Under the pieces are notes generated by a model that did no database searches, was not told the origin of the DNA, and worked only from the letters and a program-made list of their open reading frames with translations. 64,000 bases of DNA, from contig JAPEHQ010000009.1 in the NCBI GenBank assembly GCA_027405735.1, positions 2,046,001 to 2,110,000 of the forward strand. Direction: 5' to 3'. This document shows, piece by piece, positions 1 to 11,731 of the stretch (positions within the stretch are counted from its first letter, which is position 1; the number at the start of each line of letters is the position of its first letter). The DNA is from Mucor racemosus. Taxonomy: Eukaryota; Mucoromycota; Mucoromycetes; Mucorales; Mucoraceae. A program made the position numbers and the translations under genes.

Positions 1-122
1 TTAAATCCACGGAGCAGCCATTTTATATCTACTTTTTGGGTATTTCAGACATGAAAAGGATAAATTGATGTTGTTGGAAAGTGCTCAAATTAGGCCATTC
101 ATCCCATCCTAGTCAACTAGAT

Positions 123-160
<38 letters not shown>

Positions 161-1287
161 GATTAAATAGCCAAATCGCTAAAGTTGTGATACCACCGTC
201 TTGCAGCTTATAAATCCAGTTTATTGATGTTTTTTAAAGCTATTAAAGTTGTTTTCTTCAAAATTTGGTGGTTTTTTGGGGATTCTTAAAAACTAACCCA
301 GATGCTGTAGTATTCCAGAATACTAACCAAAATTGTAGAAAGCTTATATTAAAAGCTGAAAATTATTATAATTTAATCGCTTATGCCATGCTTCATTATG
401 TTCATAGTAATTGAATCAGGCTTTGTACTCCTGATTTCACATCTTTTTTTTTTTGCACCTCAAGCTCAAATCCGAAGAAAACTCTAACTTTACTTGAGCG
501 CATACTTATTATGCATAAGTACAGGCTTTGAAGGATTTATTCCTTCATGTAATTTAATGTTAAGTTGATTAGATGATGTTTTAGATGATCTAGCTTAATC
601 GAAAGCGACCCTGGATTTCCATCTAATGGCATTAATTAGGTACATTTGCTTTTTCGATTTGATCTTGAAAATTGGAATTTAATAACAAAATATAGTAGAT
701 ATTGAAGTCGCAGATGCTAATAATGCTTCTCAGTATGTATTTTTGACATTTTGTGAATAAAAGTATACGAAACACGAACTTCTTTGTTGTACAATATCGC
801 TTAAAAAAGCGTGAATATTTATGCCATAAATCTCCTCTTTAACATTTCGATGGTACGAAAAGAAGTTTTATGCGGATCAATGGTAATTTATCTTTCAAAT
901 AAAAGAGGGTTAGCTCTCCACATATATACACTGTACTATTGATTAATCACAACAATGAACAACATGGCTGCGGCCAAGTGTGGCTTTGGTAGACTTTTTT
1001 TACTGAATCTTTCAATAGACGTCAGGCACATCAAAGAAAAGCTATAAAAACGCGTAAAAATTTACTTTTTCTTTTTCTCTTTTTCTCTTCTTCTTCTTCT
1101 TCTTCTTCAACTCTTTTCTTGGCCTGATCGGTTCTTAACAAGATGTGTTTATAGCCAACTTTGTCTAGGTTATATTGGGTTTTTTCATGTCTGATTTGCC
1201 TGATTGACATTCTGGTCAATTCTAGGGAGTTTTCTTTGAAACTAGCTCACTCTACATTCGGTATTTATATCCATTGAAGAGGTTTCA
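1..1287. other. AT-rich non-coding stretch with poly-T tract
   Basis: No supported gene was found. A run of 31 T lies at 124-154 and could be the tail of an old retroposon on the minus strand or a simple slippage tract. A short CTT-type microsatellite at about 1080-1110 makes a lysine/glutamate-rich minus-strand frame that is not convincing as protein. Confidence 0.6.
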
Positions 1288-1659
1288 TTGATTGGTCATA
1301 GGAATATGATGCCTCAGCAAGTTTCTTTCTCTCTTTTTTTTGCATCATACGCTTTGTTGCACCATTGCAATTCCATGCCTTTCTTTGACGTAGTGTCTAT
1401 GGCTATAGCTCTACTAGAGGAAAACTTAGAAACAGACAATCCTAACCACTGGCTTGAGGCGTTCTTTACTGCTAGAAAGAATACTCTTGCATTCCAAACA
1501 GTAACAAGGTGTATAACATTAGGTAATCTAAATTGGTCCGTCTTGTATAAAGAACTGGAAGCTGAATGTACGCTCTGCCACGGCTGTCAAGGTGCAGTTC
1601 TCATGCTAGGCCACTGCCCCATTTTGCAGGTATGGAGTGTTGGAAGTTTCATTGTCTGA
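1288..1659 (+). other. Possible coding fragment of unknown identity
   Basis: A frame of 123 residues opens with ATG at 1288 and closes at 1659. Its middle part has unremarkable amino-acid composition (Trp, Cys and His scattered, no low complexity), including a Cys/His-rich stretch near residues 92-110. A good splice donor (CAG followed by GTATGG) lies at about 1630, so it may be an exon of a captured or decayed gene rather than a free-standing gene. I do not recognise the family. It has no supported partner exon downstream, and the region from 1660 onwards is repeat-like. Confidence 0.25.
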
Positions 1660-2100
1660 TAAGGTTCCAGGTCTTTAAGTATCAACAATAAACTTGAAAG
1701 TCCCTATTATACGAAGCTTGTGTGTGATATGGTTGGCACAAGTCTACTTTTTAGGATCAGATCATCAAGAATAGAGCTCATTTTGGGATCTGGGGTTGGG
1801 ATCTGGGGGTTGGGATCAGTTGTATTTTGACCTGCTCGTGGTTGATCCTGCTAACCATGGTTGATTTCAACTATGAGAACTAACAAAAATACACATTTTA
1901 TCATTTTAAATAATCATTCTAATAAAATATTTAACCATCTATGTAATTAAATTGTTGGTCTTTTATGTACAATATATGTCATTTTTTTGTGTATGCTTGT
2001 GCATCACAATAGCATTCAATTAATATAAGGTATATATTGCCATTTAGCAAATACTTTCATAGAAAATGTTACAGTTTTCTTTATGAAGCTCCTTTCTACG
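1660..2100. other. Non-coding, short G-rich direct repeats
   Basis: Short direct repeats built on GGGATCTGGGG and TTGGGATC occur at about 1782-1820, followed by two related TGGTTGAT words near 1840-1865. No gene is supported. Confidence 0.5.
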
Positions 2101-2225
2101 TTGCCAAAACTAATTTTACTTAGCCAAAGCTGATTTTGCTAAACCAAAGCCATTTCAACACTACCAAAGCTGATATTGCCATGCCAAAGCTCATTTATTT
2201 CTTGGCAAAGCTAATTTCTAGATAC
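2100..2225 (+). repeat. Degenerate ~20-bp tandem array (CCAAAGCT type)
   Basis: Six consecutive units of about 19-22 bp share the core GCCAAAGCTGATTTT (cores at about 2103, 2124, 2145, 2164, 2183 and 2203). The same unit forms the cleaner array at 15032-15165, so the unit belongs to the dispersed repeat family. It has no reading frame of its own. Confidence 0.75.
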
Positions 2226-2343
2226 TTAGTAACCCATGGGAAGTTGTCATTAAGCGCACTTGTGCCAAACATGTATAACTATATACCATCATATAAAATT
2301 GGATCAAAATATATTGAGATAGGGTTTTTGTTTTCGGTCTTCT

Positions 2344-2600
2344 ACCGGCATGTCGGTTTTCGAGGATATTAAACAGCCAATTTTGAAGCCAATCCCATTT
2401 CTAACTCATATTGAAATGTGATTCTTATAAATAGTCTTTTAAACCAAGGCCAAGAAGCTTTTGGTTCTTTCTTTTACCATTAGTTTTTCTAGTAGTAAAG
2501 CCTACGTTCTCCATGATGAACACTGCTAGTCTTTATTATTATTCTTTCTATAAATAAGATTGTATGTATCCATAAACTCTCAGGCTCAAGCGTAATTTAG
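2344..2600 (+). repeat. Module H, copy 1
   Basis: About 250 bp closely matching 43431-43690 in direct orientation. The same module appears reversed at about 42340-42430 and 42960-43040, where an LTR-like element splits it. It contains a TATA-like TATAAATAG and a later CTATAAATAAG, which would suit the 3' half of an LTR, but neither its start nor a target duplication could be defined. Confidence 0.7.
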
Positions 2601-2662
2601 GCATTTAATTGTCAAATGTATCGAATCAAGATGAAGTTGGTTGATTGATATAACTGGTAATA

Positions 2663-2709
2663 AATGTTTTACCAAAACTAATAAGAATTAGACAAGAGTA
2701 AAAGGTGTG
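2663..2709 (+). repeat. 47-bp direct repeat, left copy
   Basis: This 47-bp segment (begins AATGTTTTACC, ends AAAGGTGTG) recurs without a difference at 3442-3488, bracketing about 730 bp. It may mark a tandem duplication or the ends of a decayed element. Confidence 0.85.
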
Positions 2710-2879
2710 ATTTCAATACGAAAAATTAGTAATTGGATCTAGATGGATCAATTATAATTAATGGAAAAAGAAAATAGCGGATTTACATGCTATTTGTGAA
2801 GCGTTGAGCTAACCAATTTTTCCGATAAGATATAAGATGATTGATTCTTTCAACCTAACCACTACAGCATAGGTTGTCA

Positions 2880-3190
2880 AAATGATGATTTAATTGCATC
2901 TTTTCTACGACGATTTTCAAGTGTAAAATCGGGACAACTGTACTCGATTCTTCAGAGAAAGGAGTTGAGATCAAAAACCATAAAGATAAATGATATTAGC
3001 CATTGCAGCTTTAGTTCATCGACTTACAGACGTAAATCGGAATAAAATGTGCTCATTCTTCAGCAAGAAAGAAGGGTTTCAGACAACATACACGAAGGTG
3101 GATGATAGTGTTAGCTATTGCAGCTTTTAGTTCAACGATTTGCGCGTGCAAAATCGGAATAAAATAGACTCGATCTTCGATGGAAGAAGA
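2880..3190 (+). repeat. Three diverged ~110-115-bp tandem units
   Basis: Three units (from about 2880, 2990 and 3105) share the order: ATGAT...ATTGCA, GCTTTTAGTTCA-like, CGAYTT, AAATCGG, then an ACTCGATCTTC-like word followed by a purine run. Divergence is high, so this is an old minisatellite. Immediately after it, a shorter repeat unit with the word AATAATGGG occurs three times up to about 3310. Confidence 0.6.
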
Positions 3191-3441
3191 GTTATTGGTT
3201 TCCATTGCGGAAGGTTGCATATTGTCATCAAAATAATGGGCTTACATATGTAATAAAATGTTGTCATTAAAATAATGGGGTTTTGTATTTTGCCATAGAG
3301 ATAATGGACTTTAAGCTTGAAGTAAAGTGTATATACAATGTATTGATGGCAATACAAATACTTAACCTTTGATGTATATTAGCAATGTTTTTCAATTGTT
3401 TACATTAAATAAAACTTATCTTTAAATAAATGTCTAAAAGG

Positions 3442-3488
3442 AATGTTTTACCAAAACTAATAAGAATTAGACAAGAGTAAAAGGTGTG
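3442..3488 (+). repeat. 47-bp direct repeat, right copy
   Basis: Exact second copy of the sequence at 2663-2709. Confidence 0.85.
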
Positions 3489-4839
3489 GTGTTATTCAAC
3501 GTAGAGAATGAGATTATATATAGATGAGATTATCAAGTGATACAACAGCTAGTACTAGTATAATAATAACAATATCCTGATAATACGACTATTGTTGCGC
3601 TATATCTAGATTCTGATATAACAATAAATATAATATCATTTACTGAATGGGTGGTATAAATTTTGCTGGGGTTTAGTATATACGACGACTATGGAAACCC
3701 TTAAATTTCATTATAAAGTCTTACTTGAACACATAATAAAAGCTGTTGAACAATTTATTCCTCACATTTTGATATATAATTCTAAACGTCAAGTCTAGTT
3801 TCAACAATTTTAGAGGGAAAAAACCAGCGAAAAAGCTTAAATATTTGTACTGGTAATCAATTTTAGCAGAAACTTGTTTCCAAAAACAGTATCCATCCAT
3901 TCAACATTGTCCCAGCTACCGATTTTATTAAATGAAGCAAGGATGGTTGCTATGGTGATTGTTTTATAAATTTGAACGATGCAGAAATGGCCAGCTTAAA
4001 ATTGTGAAACCGCATTTGAAATGAAAATAAGTCGAGAAAATACTAAGGTATTGCAATGATGGTTATTAAGTAAAGTCTACTTTATTTTTCATTCTCTACC
4101 AGGATATCTAGGCTTTGGATCGTTGTGAAGATTTTTTTATTTTTTTTTAAATTTTGTGAGAGTACTTTTTCTGTCATAGAGATCCATGAAGGGATGACAG
4201 GTATGCAAAGCTAAAACCATAGGATAGTACTCATTAACATCTATCTAAAGAATTTTACCTCGTCAAAAAATATTGATTTTCTGTCGAGAAAATTGAGATT
4301 GAATGATTGATTTTTGGTGATGCAAAAAAGGATCCATTTTAGACGAGGATATACAAGGATAAATTTTCGGTTTTACAAAAAAAAATTCAAAAAAATGTAT
4401 ATCCCCACAAAAAATAAGGCTACAGCGACGTATAAATATTCATTTTGTAGATAATTTTGTTGCGCATAATTTAAAAATAAAATATTTTAGGGTTGCATTT
4501 GAATGAAGGGTACTTTTTGATCAAAAACCGTTAAAATTTGACATTAAATTTACTAGAGATTTTATGAGAAAAACATTTTCAAAACCTACACAGATCGATT
4601 TAGAATTAAAAACTAAACCCAAGATATTTAATGCGCTAGTTCAACTTACTATGCATTTTTGTGAGTAATTAAACATACAAGGTTTTTTTTGAATTTTTTT
4701 GATTTTTTTCCATTTGGACACTTTTTTGGATTGAATCTCAGCCACATGTGCATATCTGATTATACAATTTTATATGGGGTTATTCAAAATCGGAGCGTGC
4801 CCCCATTTCAATAGATAATCAAGAAATAAAAAATGTAAG
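3489..4839. other. Non-coding, old repeat-like sequence
   Basis: No gene is supported. Around 4260-4760 there is faint similarity to module A (a CGTCRAAAAAATATTGATTTT-like start and a reversed GCGCTAGTTCAACTTAC word). This suggests a heavily decayed copy. Confidence 0.45.
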
Positions 4840-4844
4840 GCTAT

Positions 4845-5570
4845 TGCAGTGGAATTACATACTAAAAACGCTTGATAAAATAAAACAACCTAAATTTCAA
4901 GTGTCGCTCATAAAATATGATGCCACTTGAAATGTGAACAACGATAATAAACAAATGCTTCAATTGAACACAATAACAAACGCATGCTAAAAATATGAAA
5001 TACCCTTTTTGAACCATACATGTCGTGTAGATGATAGCACCCTTGATCACGGCGCAATCAATTACACAAATGACATATATATCAAAACAGGATTCTATCC
5101 AAATCAATAATGATAATAAACAAAGATATCAATTTAGTCAACTACTCATCTATATCGTAGTTGCACTATCAATATAAATAAGATTCAAGCATATAAAAAC
5201 TACCCCTTAAAAATCAAGGTTACATAAAATAGATATAACAGAAATAAACAAAAACAACCATTTCCCAAAAGGTCGATATTGTCACACTTGACATACAATC
5301 CCTTATGGTCAATGCTCTATACAATTTACCCCTTAAAATATCAAATCAATAACAATGTACTCAAAACTGGAAGATTACTAAATATACATCCATTCAAGTC
5401 TGATGGTATCCAAGCTCTCCAAATCACTATAAATACCCTCATACTTTTCAATTATTTTAACTCTTCAGAAATCTTTTGTAATAAAAACTTTAGCTGATTA
5501 TAATTGTATTTCTACTGCTTTTATTTTTATATTTTTTTTATTTTAGTAAATAACATCGTAATTTACTGCA
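4845..5570 (+). mobile_element. Solo LTR, family G, copy 1 (726 bp, empty of nested elements)
   Basis: The element starts TGCAGT and ends ACTGCA, and is flanked by the perfect 5-bp duplication GCTAT (4840-4844 and 5571-5575). A TATA-type TATAAATA at about 5430 is followed by AATAAA at about 5480. That is the U3-TATA-R-polyA order expected of an LTR read on the plus strand. Two short frames inside it recur in other copies only because the DNA is conserved, and they are not taken as genes. Copies 2 (11528-13119) and 3 (55723-56455, reversed) define the same ends. No internal retrotransposon region is adjacent, so it is interpreted as a solo LTR. Confidence 0.85.
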
Positions 5571-5835
5571 GCTATACTTGAGATGCTACAGAATATTGAC
5601 AAAAAAGTTATTTCTATTCAATTTCATTTTTCAGCGAGTATAAAGGATTCAGAAGTCAAACGCTTGCTTTTCCCCCGCTTAAAAACAGAACCTAAGATGT
5701 CAAATATCTCGAGATTTTAATAAGCTGGCACATAAATAGCTTCGAACAGCTAGAGCAGTGTCTTGCTTTGACTCTACAGCCTGATCTCATACGACACTAT
5801 ACGCCAAAATACACATGGTGGTGAGGCCCCAAAGG

Positions 5836-6000
5836 ACAGGTGATCTATCAGAATTAGGAATTACCGAATTACCAATTTAGAACATCTGTCAAACCATGAT
5901 GTTCAACATGCAAGTCAAGCAAGGTCATATTCCATGCGTCTATCATCATGCTACTATTGAATCATAGATACATGATTCCAATATATCCACAGAATACCCA
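5836..6000 (+). repeat. Module C, copy 1
   Basis: About 150 bp matching 41660-41815 and 53871-53995 in direct orientation and 61017-61140 reversed. A more diverged version lies at 52440-52560, reversed at 62450-62570. Non-coding. Confidence 0.75.
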
Positions 6001-6104
6001 AATGCCCATTCTAATTATATTATCACTCACATTTAATACACTCATTCAATTAGTATATAAACCCCCTCTATAAGCTCATAATAAAACGGTACTTTTTCAT
6101 TTGA

Positions 6105-6345
6105 TTAATTTCATACGACTTACCTTTCGAGAAATCACAGTCAATTTAATTTATGAAATTTGAATGCAAATAACGAAGACCCATTTGTAAGCACTTGAGT
6201 GAATTTTGGTAAAGCATTGAATCATTGAATAAATTGGCTTGGTAAAAAGAAGGTAAAAAGCGGCAATGGGTTCCAGTGATGGCCATGTTTATGTATATGA
6301 TATTGGTGAGGTAGGACTAAAACGCAATGTAAATCACCTCTAGCG
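6105..6345 (+). pseudogene. Captured WD40 exon (dynein intermediate chain-like), copy a, decayed
   Basis: This copy aligns along its length with the cleaner copies at 25287 and 54536. Readable remnants are the asparagine-rich N-L-N-A-N part, a broken A-L-N-K-L-A-W-like part, and G-S-S-D-G-H-V-Y-V-Y-D-I-G-E just before a GGTAGGAC donor-like end. It carries an inserted duplication of the words around CATTGAATCATTGAAT and several frameshifts, so it cannot code for a protein. It sits between modules C and B as in the other copies. Confidence 0.75.
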
Positions 6346-6489
6346 CAATAATTATAAAGTAAGACTACTATATTATCATCAAATAATCTACCACGCAATA
6401 TTACCATGCATAAAATTTACAGTAATAAGCTTGAATCAAGTGGGTACAGCATCGTAAATCCTTGAAAAAGTTTTCAATTATCGTAAAAT

Positions 6490-7061
6490 CTCTTATTTTT
6501 AAGACTTCCAAAGCTTATAAGCGGAATATTAATTTAGAAAATTATTCTCGTCCAGATCATCAATTTTGACATTTTTTAATTTTTTTTTTTTTGGTTTTGC
6601 AAATGTAGAGTTAATTATACTACCAATTATAAAAATAAAAAATATACACATATGCAGGATTTAGCGCTCTATTTGCTCAATAAAAAATAATAAACATTTT
6701 TATTGACAAATATAACATGAAAATTCTTTAATCAAAAAACCGTTTTTGGGCCAAAAGTACAGAATTTCATTACTTAACATTTAATATTAAGCTTTTATAA
6801 AATGTGTATTAGTCATGGCTACGATTTTCTCTCACAATGTAGTATATTTAAACGTTAATTTTGGTATCAAAATTTAATTTTTCTGTTTTTTGATGAAAAT
6901 CATGTGTGTTGGTAAGGATAAAATGAGTCCCCGAAAATGTCCGCTACAAAAACTGAATTTTCAGATTTTACATGGTTAAATACAAGAAAAGTTGAAAAAA
7001 AAACGCCTTTTCATTTAAAACTTAGATATACCATAGTATAAAAGACTTACCCATTCAATCT
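6490..7061 (+). repeat. Module B, copy 1
   Basis: A block of about 570 bp almost identical to 9945-10510 and close to 25605-26175 and 54960-55420 (reversed at 59593-60055). It contains a T-rich tract followed by the word GGATTTAGCGCTCTATTTGC. Non-coding, yet conserved over its whole length. Confidence 0.85.
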
Positions 7062-7347
7062 TGTTACAGTATTATTGTAATGAGTCAAACATTTCAGTTT
7101 CATTCATGCAAAACCTTTCCTCATTCTTTATATAAATACTACAAGAAAATCATTACATGATCCTTTGTAGATTTATCCGTCTTGTTACACTCCCTTTACT
7201 TTTATTTATTCACTAATAAATATCTAATTTACAAATAAGAACACCAACCTTCATCAATCCAGTGATCACCAATTTATAATAGCAAGAATAATATCTATAA
7301 GCATATTATCCACCTTTGTTGTTAGTCCAAAATTATAGATCATTACA
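7062..7347 (+). mobile_element. LTR-like insertion between modules B and E
   Basis: Copies at 10500, 26180 and 55510 run directly from module B into module E, but here 286 bp are inserted. The insert starts TGTTACAG and ends CATTACA (TG...CA ends) and contains TATATAAATACTAC followed by AATAAATATC. That arrangement is LTR-like. No clean target duplication is visible, so the exact ends are uncertain. Confidence 0.5.
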
Positions 7348-8420
7348 AGTATGCTCAATTATGACGTTGCTCTACGGGCTCGCTTTTGCAATTTTTTAAT
7401 AAATGTATGATCTGACAGACGGTTTTTCTAGTAGAAAAATGTATGTTTCTATGATAGAAGATACTACCTATTTTCTTTAGTTTATGGGTTGATGCGCTGT
7501 AATGCTGCTTTTACATTGGCTGAAATGCGCAATTTAGCAGCGTCTTAATTGCGCTAAATAATGTAAAGCCTTGAAAATCCTTTTCTACAGTACGTGCGTT
7601 GTTTCTCGCTTTTTGTTTTCATATTTCAAGGATATTATTCACCGCTTGATAAGGCATATCAGACTATCAAGCTGGTATTCTTTTCTTTTATCTGAATACG
7701 CATGCTAACATAATAATTGAGTAATATTTTTAATTTAAGTGGTAGCAGCCTATATTAGAGGCTGCTATTTTTATTTATAATTAACTGTATTCTAAGATCA
7801 AATACCATTATTTACTACTGTATTGTTGGACGTATTTCTTGAATACCAGATCAAATCAAAGACAATAATATTTATATCTACACAATAAAAAGTTAGAACT
7901 GGCTACAAACCCACGAAATGTTCCAGAGAGGTGATAAAATTTCAGATGTTATAGAAACACAAAAAAAGAATAATCTGATGTCTCGCCTAATAACCATAGT
8001 TATGATCGTCGTTATACTTTAATGAAAACAAATCTTTTTATAACTGACAATCGTAAATTAAAATAGGAAGTTTAAAGAAGGTTAATTTGTTTAAAAAATT
8101 TGATGTGTGATAAAGTAACATCGTAACACCTATAATCTTAGATTTGGCTTGCATATAAATTTAAGCAGTAAATGTTATTTAAGTTTATGCTTGAGCAAAA
8201 ACCATTGTTGCAGTAGACATTATAGCTATAAGCATATCTACAAATGATGATAATCGTAAATATATTGGCTCTTGCATGTATTATTGCTCTACTTCAACAA
8301 TGTATTGAGTTGTACTGTATTATTGTCTATAATCTATATTAATAAGAGCAAATATAATTTAAAAACCCATTCCAGTAAAAAATGCAATGAAAGTTTGAGA
8401 ACGGCGCGATGCTCATGTGC
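7348..8420 (+). repeat. Module E, copy 1, plus start of module F
   Basis: About 1.05 kb matching 10510-11527 and 26180-27145, and 55500-57660 when the insertions there are removed. It includes a small inverted repeat near 7745-7775 (GCAGCC...GGCTGC). The last 50 bp (AAAATGCAATG onwards) are the first bases of module F, cut off by LTR G fragments at 8421. Confidence 0.8.
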
Positions 8421-9400
8421 AGTAAATGACGAAGTTATTTACTAAAATAAAAAAATATAAAATAAAAGCAGTAGAAATATAATTATAATCAGCTAAAGTT
8501 TTTATTACAAAAGATTTCTGAAGAGTTAAAATACTTGAAACGTATGAGGGTATTTATAGTGATTTGGAGAACTTACATCAATCCCTTATGATCAGTTCTC
8601 TGCATGATTTACCTATTAAAGTATTAAATCAATAATAATGTAATCAAAACTAGAAGATTACTAAATATAAATCCATTTAAATCTGATGGTACAGTATCCA
8701 AGTTCTCCAAATCATTATAAATACCCTCATACTTTTTCAATTATTTTAAATATTCAGAAATCTGTTGTAATAAATGTTTAGGATAATAGACTAGATTAAC
8801 GAGAATTAGGGATTGCATAATGGAAATAGGATTGATGGTATCATTTACCTTTAGAGGAGTTATAATGGATTATCCAGACTTGGTCGTAGATGGGGGAGAT
8901 ATGATGAATGATGCTGTAAACTTCATTTCAATATTGGGAATAGGTATGAGTGGTTTTGTGTCAATTAATCCAAGGGTTGGTACATTCTTTAAGAATCAGC
9001 CAACTAGGAATAGGTATGGGACACTCTACATGAGCTGATTTATTATTATGATGTAGAAGAAGAAGCTTTAAGTCGATTGTTCGATCAAGAATATTTTGTA
9101 TATACTTAACTTTGGATCTCTTGCTTTTACTGGCTCTGGTCAACGTGGATATCCATCCAATATCCGTGCTTTTAAAACATATAAATACATGACCCATTAT
9201 ACATTTGATTAGAGCTTATCTTATTTTTTATTTAGGAAATATAAGCAATAAATATATTGAATTCTGATTTTAATTCATGGTCTTTATTTTGTATATCTAA
9301 ACAATAAAAGCTTTAGCTGATTATAATTGTATTTTTACTGCTTTTATTTTTACATTTTTTATTTATTTTAGTAAACAACTTCGTTATTTACTGCAGGCCA
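8421..9400. mobile_element. Rearranged LTR G copy, interrupted by another LTR
   Basis: 8421-8568 is the reverse of the 3' end of LTR G (starts TGCAGTAAATGACG). From 8569 to 8774 and again from 9304 to 9400 the sequence is LTR G in plus orientation, ending ACTGCA. The copy is therefore a head-to-head rearrangement. The plus-strand half is split by the element at 8775-9303. No common target duplication is found at its outer ends. Confidence 0.7.
8775..9303 (+). mobile_element. Solo LTR, second family (529 bp)
   Basis: The ends TGTTTAG and CTAAACA are perfect inverted 7-mers. The element is flanked by the perfect 5-bp duplication ATAAA (8770-8774, 9304-9308) and interrupts LTR G at a site that is uninterrupted near 5478. 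TATAAATACATGACC at about 9180 and AATAAATATATTG near 9246 are in the order TATA then polyA signal, which supports a plus-strand solo LTR. Short frames inside are not considered genes. Confidence 0.85.
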
Positions 9401-9524
9401 TACGTTTATATCTAAATAAACGATATCTTGTTTTTATTATGCAGTTGAGGACCTGATTCATTACTCATTCTCGTTTAATTGTACTCTTTTTTAAGTATCA
9501 TTTATCAAACCTGAAAATATACGA
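9399..9524 (+). repeat. 3' fragment of LTR-like family J
   Basis: Matches the 3' 120 bp of the element at 42431-42959 (word TCTAAATAAACGATATCTTG through ATATACGA). The rest of the element is absent. Confidence 0.7.
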
Positions 9525-9770
9525 TATTGACATTTATCGTAACACGGGCTGATGATACGTTTAATACTACTGTAGATAGAACCAGCCAATTTGATTTATC
9601 AGATTGAAATGCAAATACCGAGGAATCAATTTTAAGCACTTAAGTTGGTTCTAATAACGCATTGAATCATGGAATAAATTGGCTTGGGACAAAGAGGGTA
9701 AAAGGTGGCAATAGGTTCCAGTGATGGCCATGTTTATGTTTATGTTTATGATGATGGAGGGGTAAGACTA
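9525..9770 (+). pseudogene. Captured WD40 exon (dynein intermediate chain-like), copy b, decayed
   Basis: Same fragment as at 54536-54778, with frameshifts and a duplicated ATTGAATCATGGAAT-like step. The segment encoding G-S-S-D-G-H-V-Y is out of frame with the upstream part, so it is non-functional. It is followed by the donor-like GGTAAGAC and then module B. Confidence 0.75.
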
Positions 9771-9939
9771 AAACTCAATATGAATCACCTCTAGCGCATT
9801 AATTATCAAGTAAGACTATATTATCATCAAATAAACTACCACACAATATTAGCATGTATAAAGATTTACAGCAATAAGCTTGAATCAAGTGGGTTCATCA
9901 TCGTAAATTCTTAAAAAAGTTCTCAAGTATTATAAAATG

Positions 9940-10510
9940 ACTTATTTTTAAGACTTACAAGGCTTGTAAGCGGAATATTAATTTAGAAAATTATTCTCGT
10001 CCAGATCATCAATTTTGACATTTTTTAATTTTTTTTTTTTTGGTTTTGCAAATGTAGAGTTAATTATACTACCAATTATAAAAACAAAAAATATACACAT
10101 ATGCAGGATTTAGCGCTCTATTTGCTCAATAAAAAATAATAAACATTTTTATTGACAAATATAACATGAAAATTCTTTAATCAAAAAACCGTTTTTGGGC
10201 CAAAAGTACAGAATTTCATTACTTAACATTTAATATTAAGCTTTTATAAAATGTGTATTAGTCATGGCTACGATTTTCTCTCATAATGTAGTATATTTAA
10301 ACGTTAATTTTGGTATCAAAATTTAATTTTTCTGTTTTTTGATGAAAATCATGTGTGTTGGTAAGGATAAAATGAATCCCGAAAATGTCCGCTACAAAAA
10401 CTGAATTTTCAGACTGTACGTGGTTAAATATAAGAAAAGTTCTTTAAAAAAACGCTTTTTTATTTATAACTTAGATATACCATAGTATGAGATACTTAGC
10501 CGTTCAATCT
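9940..10510 (+). repeat. Module B, copy 2
   Basis: Nearly identical to 6490-7061 for the first 450 bp, which suggests a fairly recent duplication or conversion between the two adjacent copies. Confidence 0.85.
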
Positions 10511-11527
10511 TGCTATGTTCAATTGAGGTGTTGCTCTAAGGCTCCCTCTTGCAATAATTTAATGAATATATGATATAACAGACGGTTTTTCTGGTAGAAA
10601 ATGCATGTTTCTATGATAGCAGATATTGCCTATTTTGTTTAGTTTATGGGTTGATGAGCTGTAATGCTGCTTTTACATTGGCTGAAATGTGCAATTTAGC
10701 AAGATTTTAATTATTGCGTTAAATAATGTAAAGCCTTGAAAATCCTTTCTACGTGTGTTGTTTCCCTCTTTTTGTTTTCATATATTCCAAGAATATATTC
10801 ACTGTTTGATAAGGTATATTAGACTATCATCAAGCTGGTATTTTTTTCTTTTATCTAAATACGCATGCTAATATAAGAGCCTAATGTTTTTAATATAGGT
10901 AGCAATCTATTATATAAGAGACTGATATTTTGATTTAACTGCATTCTAAGATCAAATATTATTATTTACTACCCTATTTTTGGACGTGTTTCTTGATTAC
11001 CAGATGAAATCAAAGGCAATGATATTTATATTATTTACACAATGGAAAGCTAGAACTGGCTAAAAACCGACGAAATGTTCCAGAAAAGCGATAAAATTTC
11101 AAATGATATAGAAACACAAAAAAAGAATAATCTGATATCTTGCCTAATAACCATAGTAGTTTTGATTGTAGCTAGTGTATACTTGAAAACAAATCTTTTT
11201 ACAGCTGACACTCGTCGTAAACTAAAATAGTAAGTTTAAAAACGATTAATTTGTTTAAATATTATGAGTGATAAAATAACATTTATAACCTTAAATTTGG
11301 CTTGCATACAAATTTAAGCAGCAAGTATTATTTAAGTTTATGCTCGAGCAAAAATCATTGTTGTTGTTGTAAAAATTATAGCTATAAACATATTTACAAA
11401 TGATGATGATAGTCGTAAATATATGGGCTCTTGCATGTATTGCTCTACATCAGCAACGTATTGAATTATATTATTATTGTCTATATAATCTATGTTAATA
11501 AAAGCAAATGTAATTTAAGAACCCATT
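10511..11527 (+). repeat. Module E, copy 2
   Basis: Collinear with 7348-8420 with small indels. It is interrupted at its 3' end by LTR G copy 2, which lies between CCCATT and the first bases of module F. Confidence 0.8.
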
Positions 11528-11731
11528 TGCAGTGGAATTACATACTAAAAACGCTTGATAAAAATAAAACAACCTAAATTCCAAGTGTCGCTCATAAGAT
11601 ATGATGCCACTTGAAATGTGAACAACGATAACAAACAAACGCTTCAATTGAACACAATAACAAACGCATGCTAAAAATATGAAATACCCTTTTTGAACCA
11701 TACATGTCGTGTAGATGATAGCACCCTTGAT

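Noticed and set aside
5279..5497. A 72-residue frame seen in three LTR copies
   Set aside because: It recurs because the LTR DNA recurs. It covers the TATA region and has no protein features.
8820..9038. A 72-residue frame starting with Met-Glu-Ile-Gly
   Set aside because: It lies entirely within the solo LTR at 8775-9303 and overlaps its promoter-like part.
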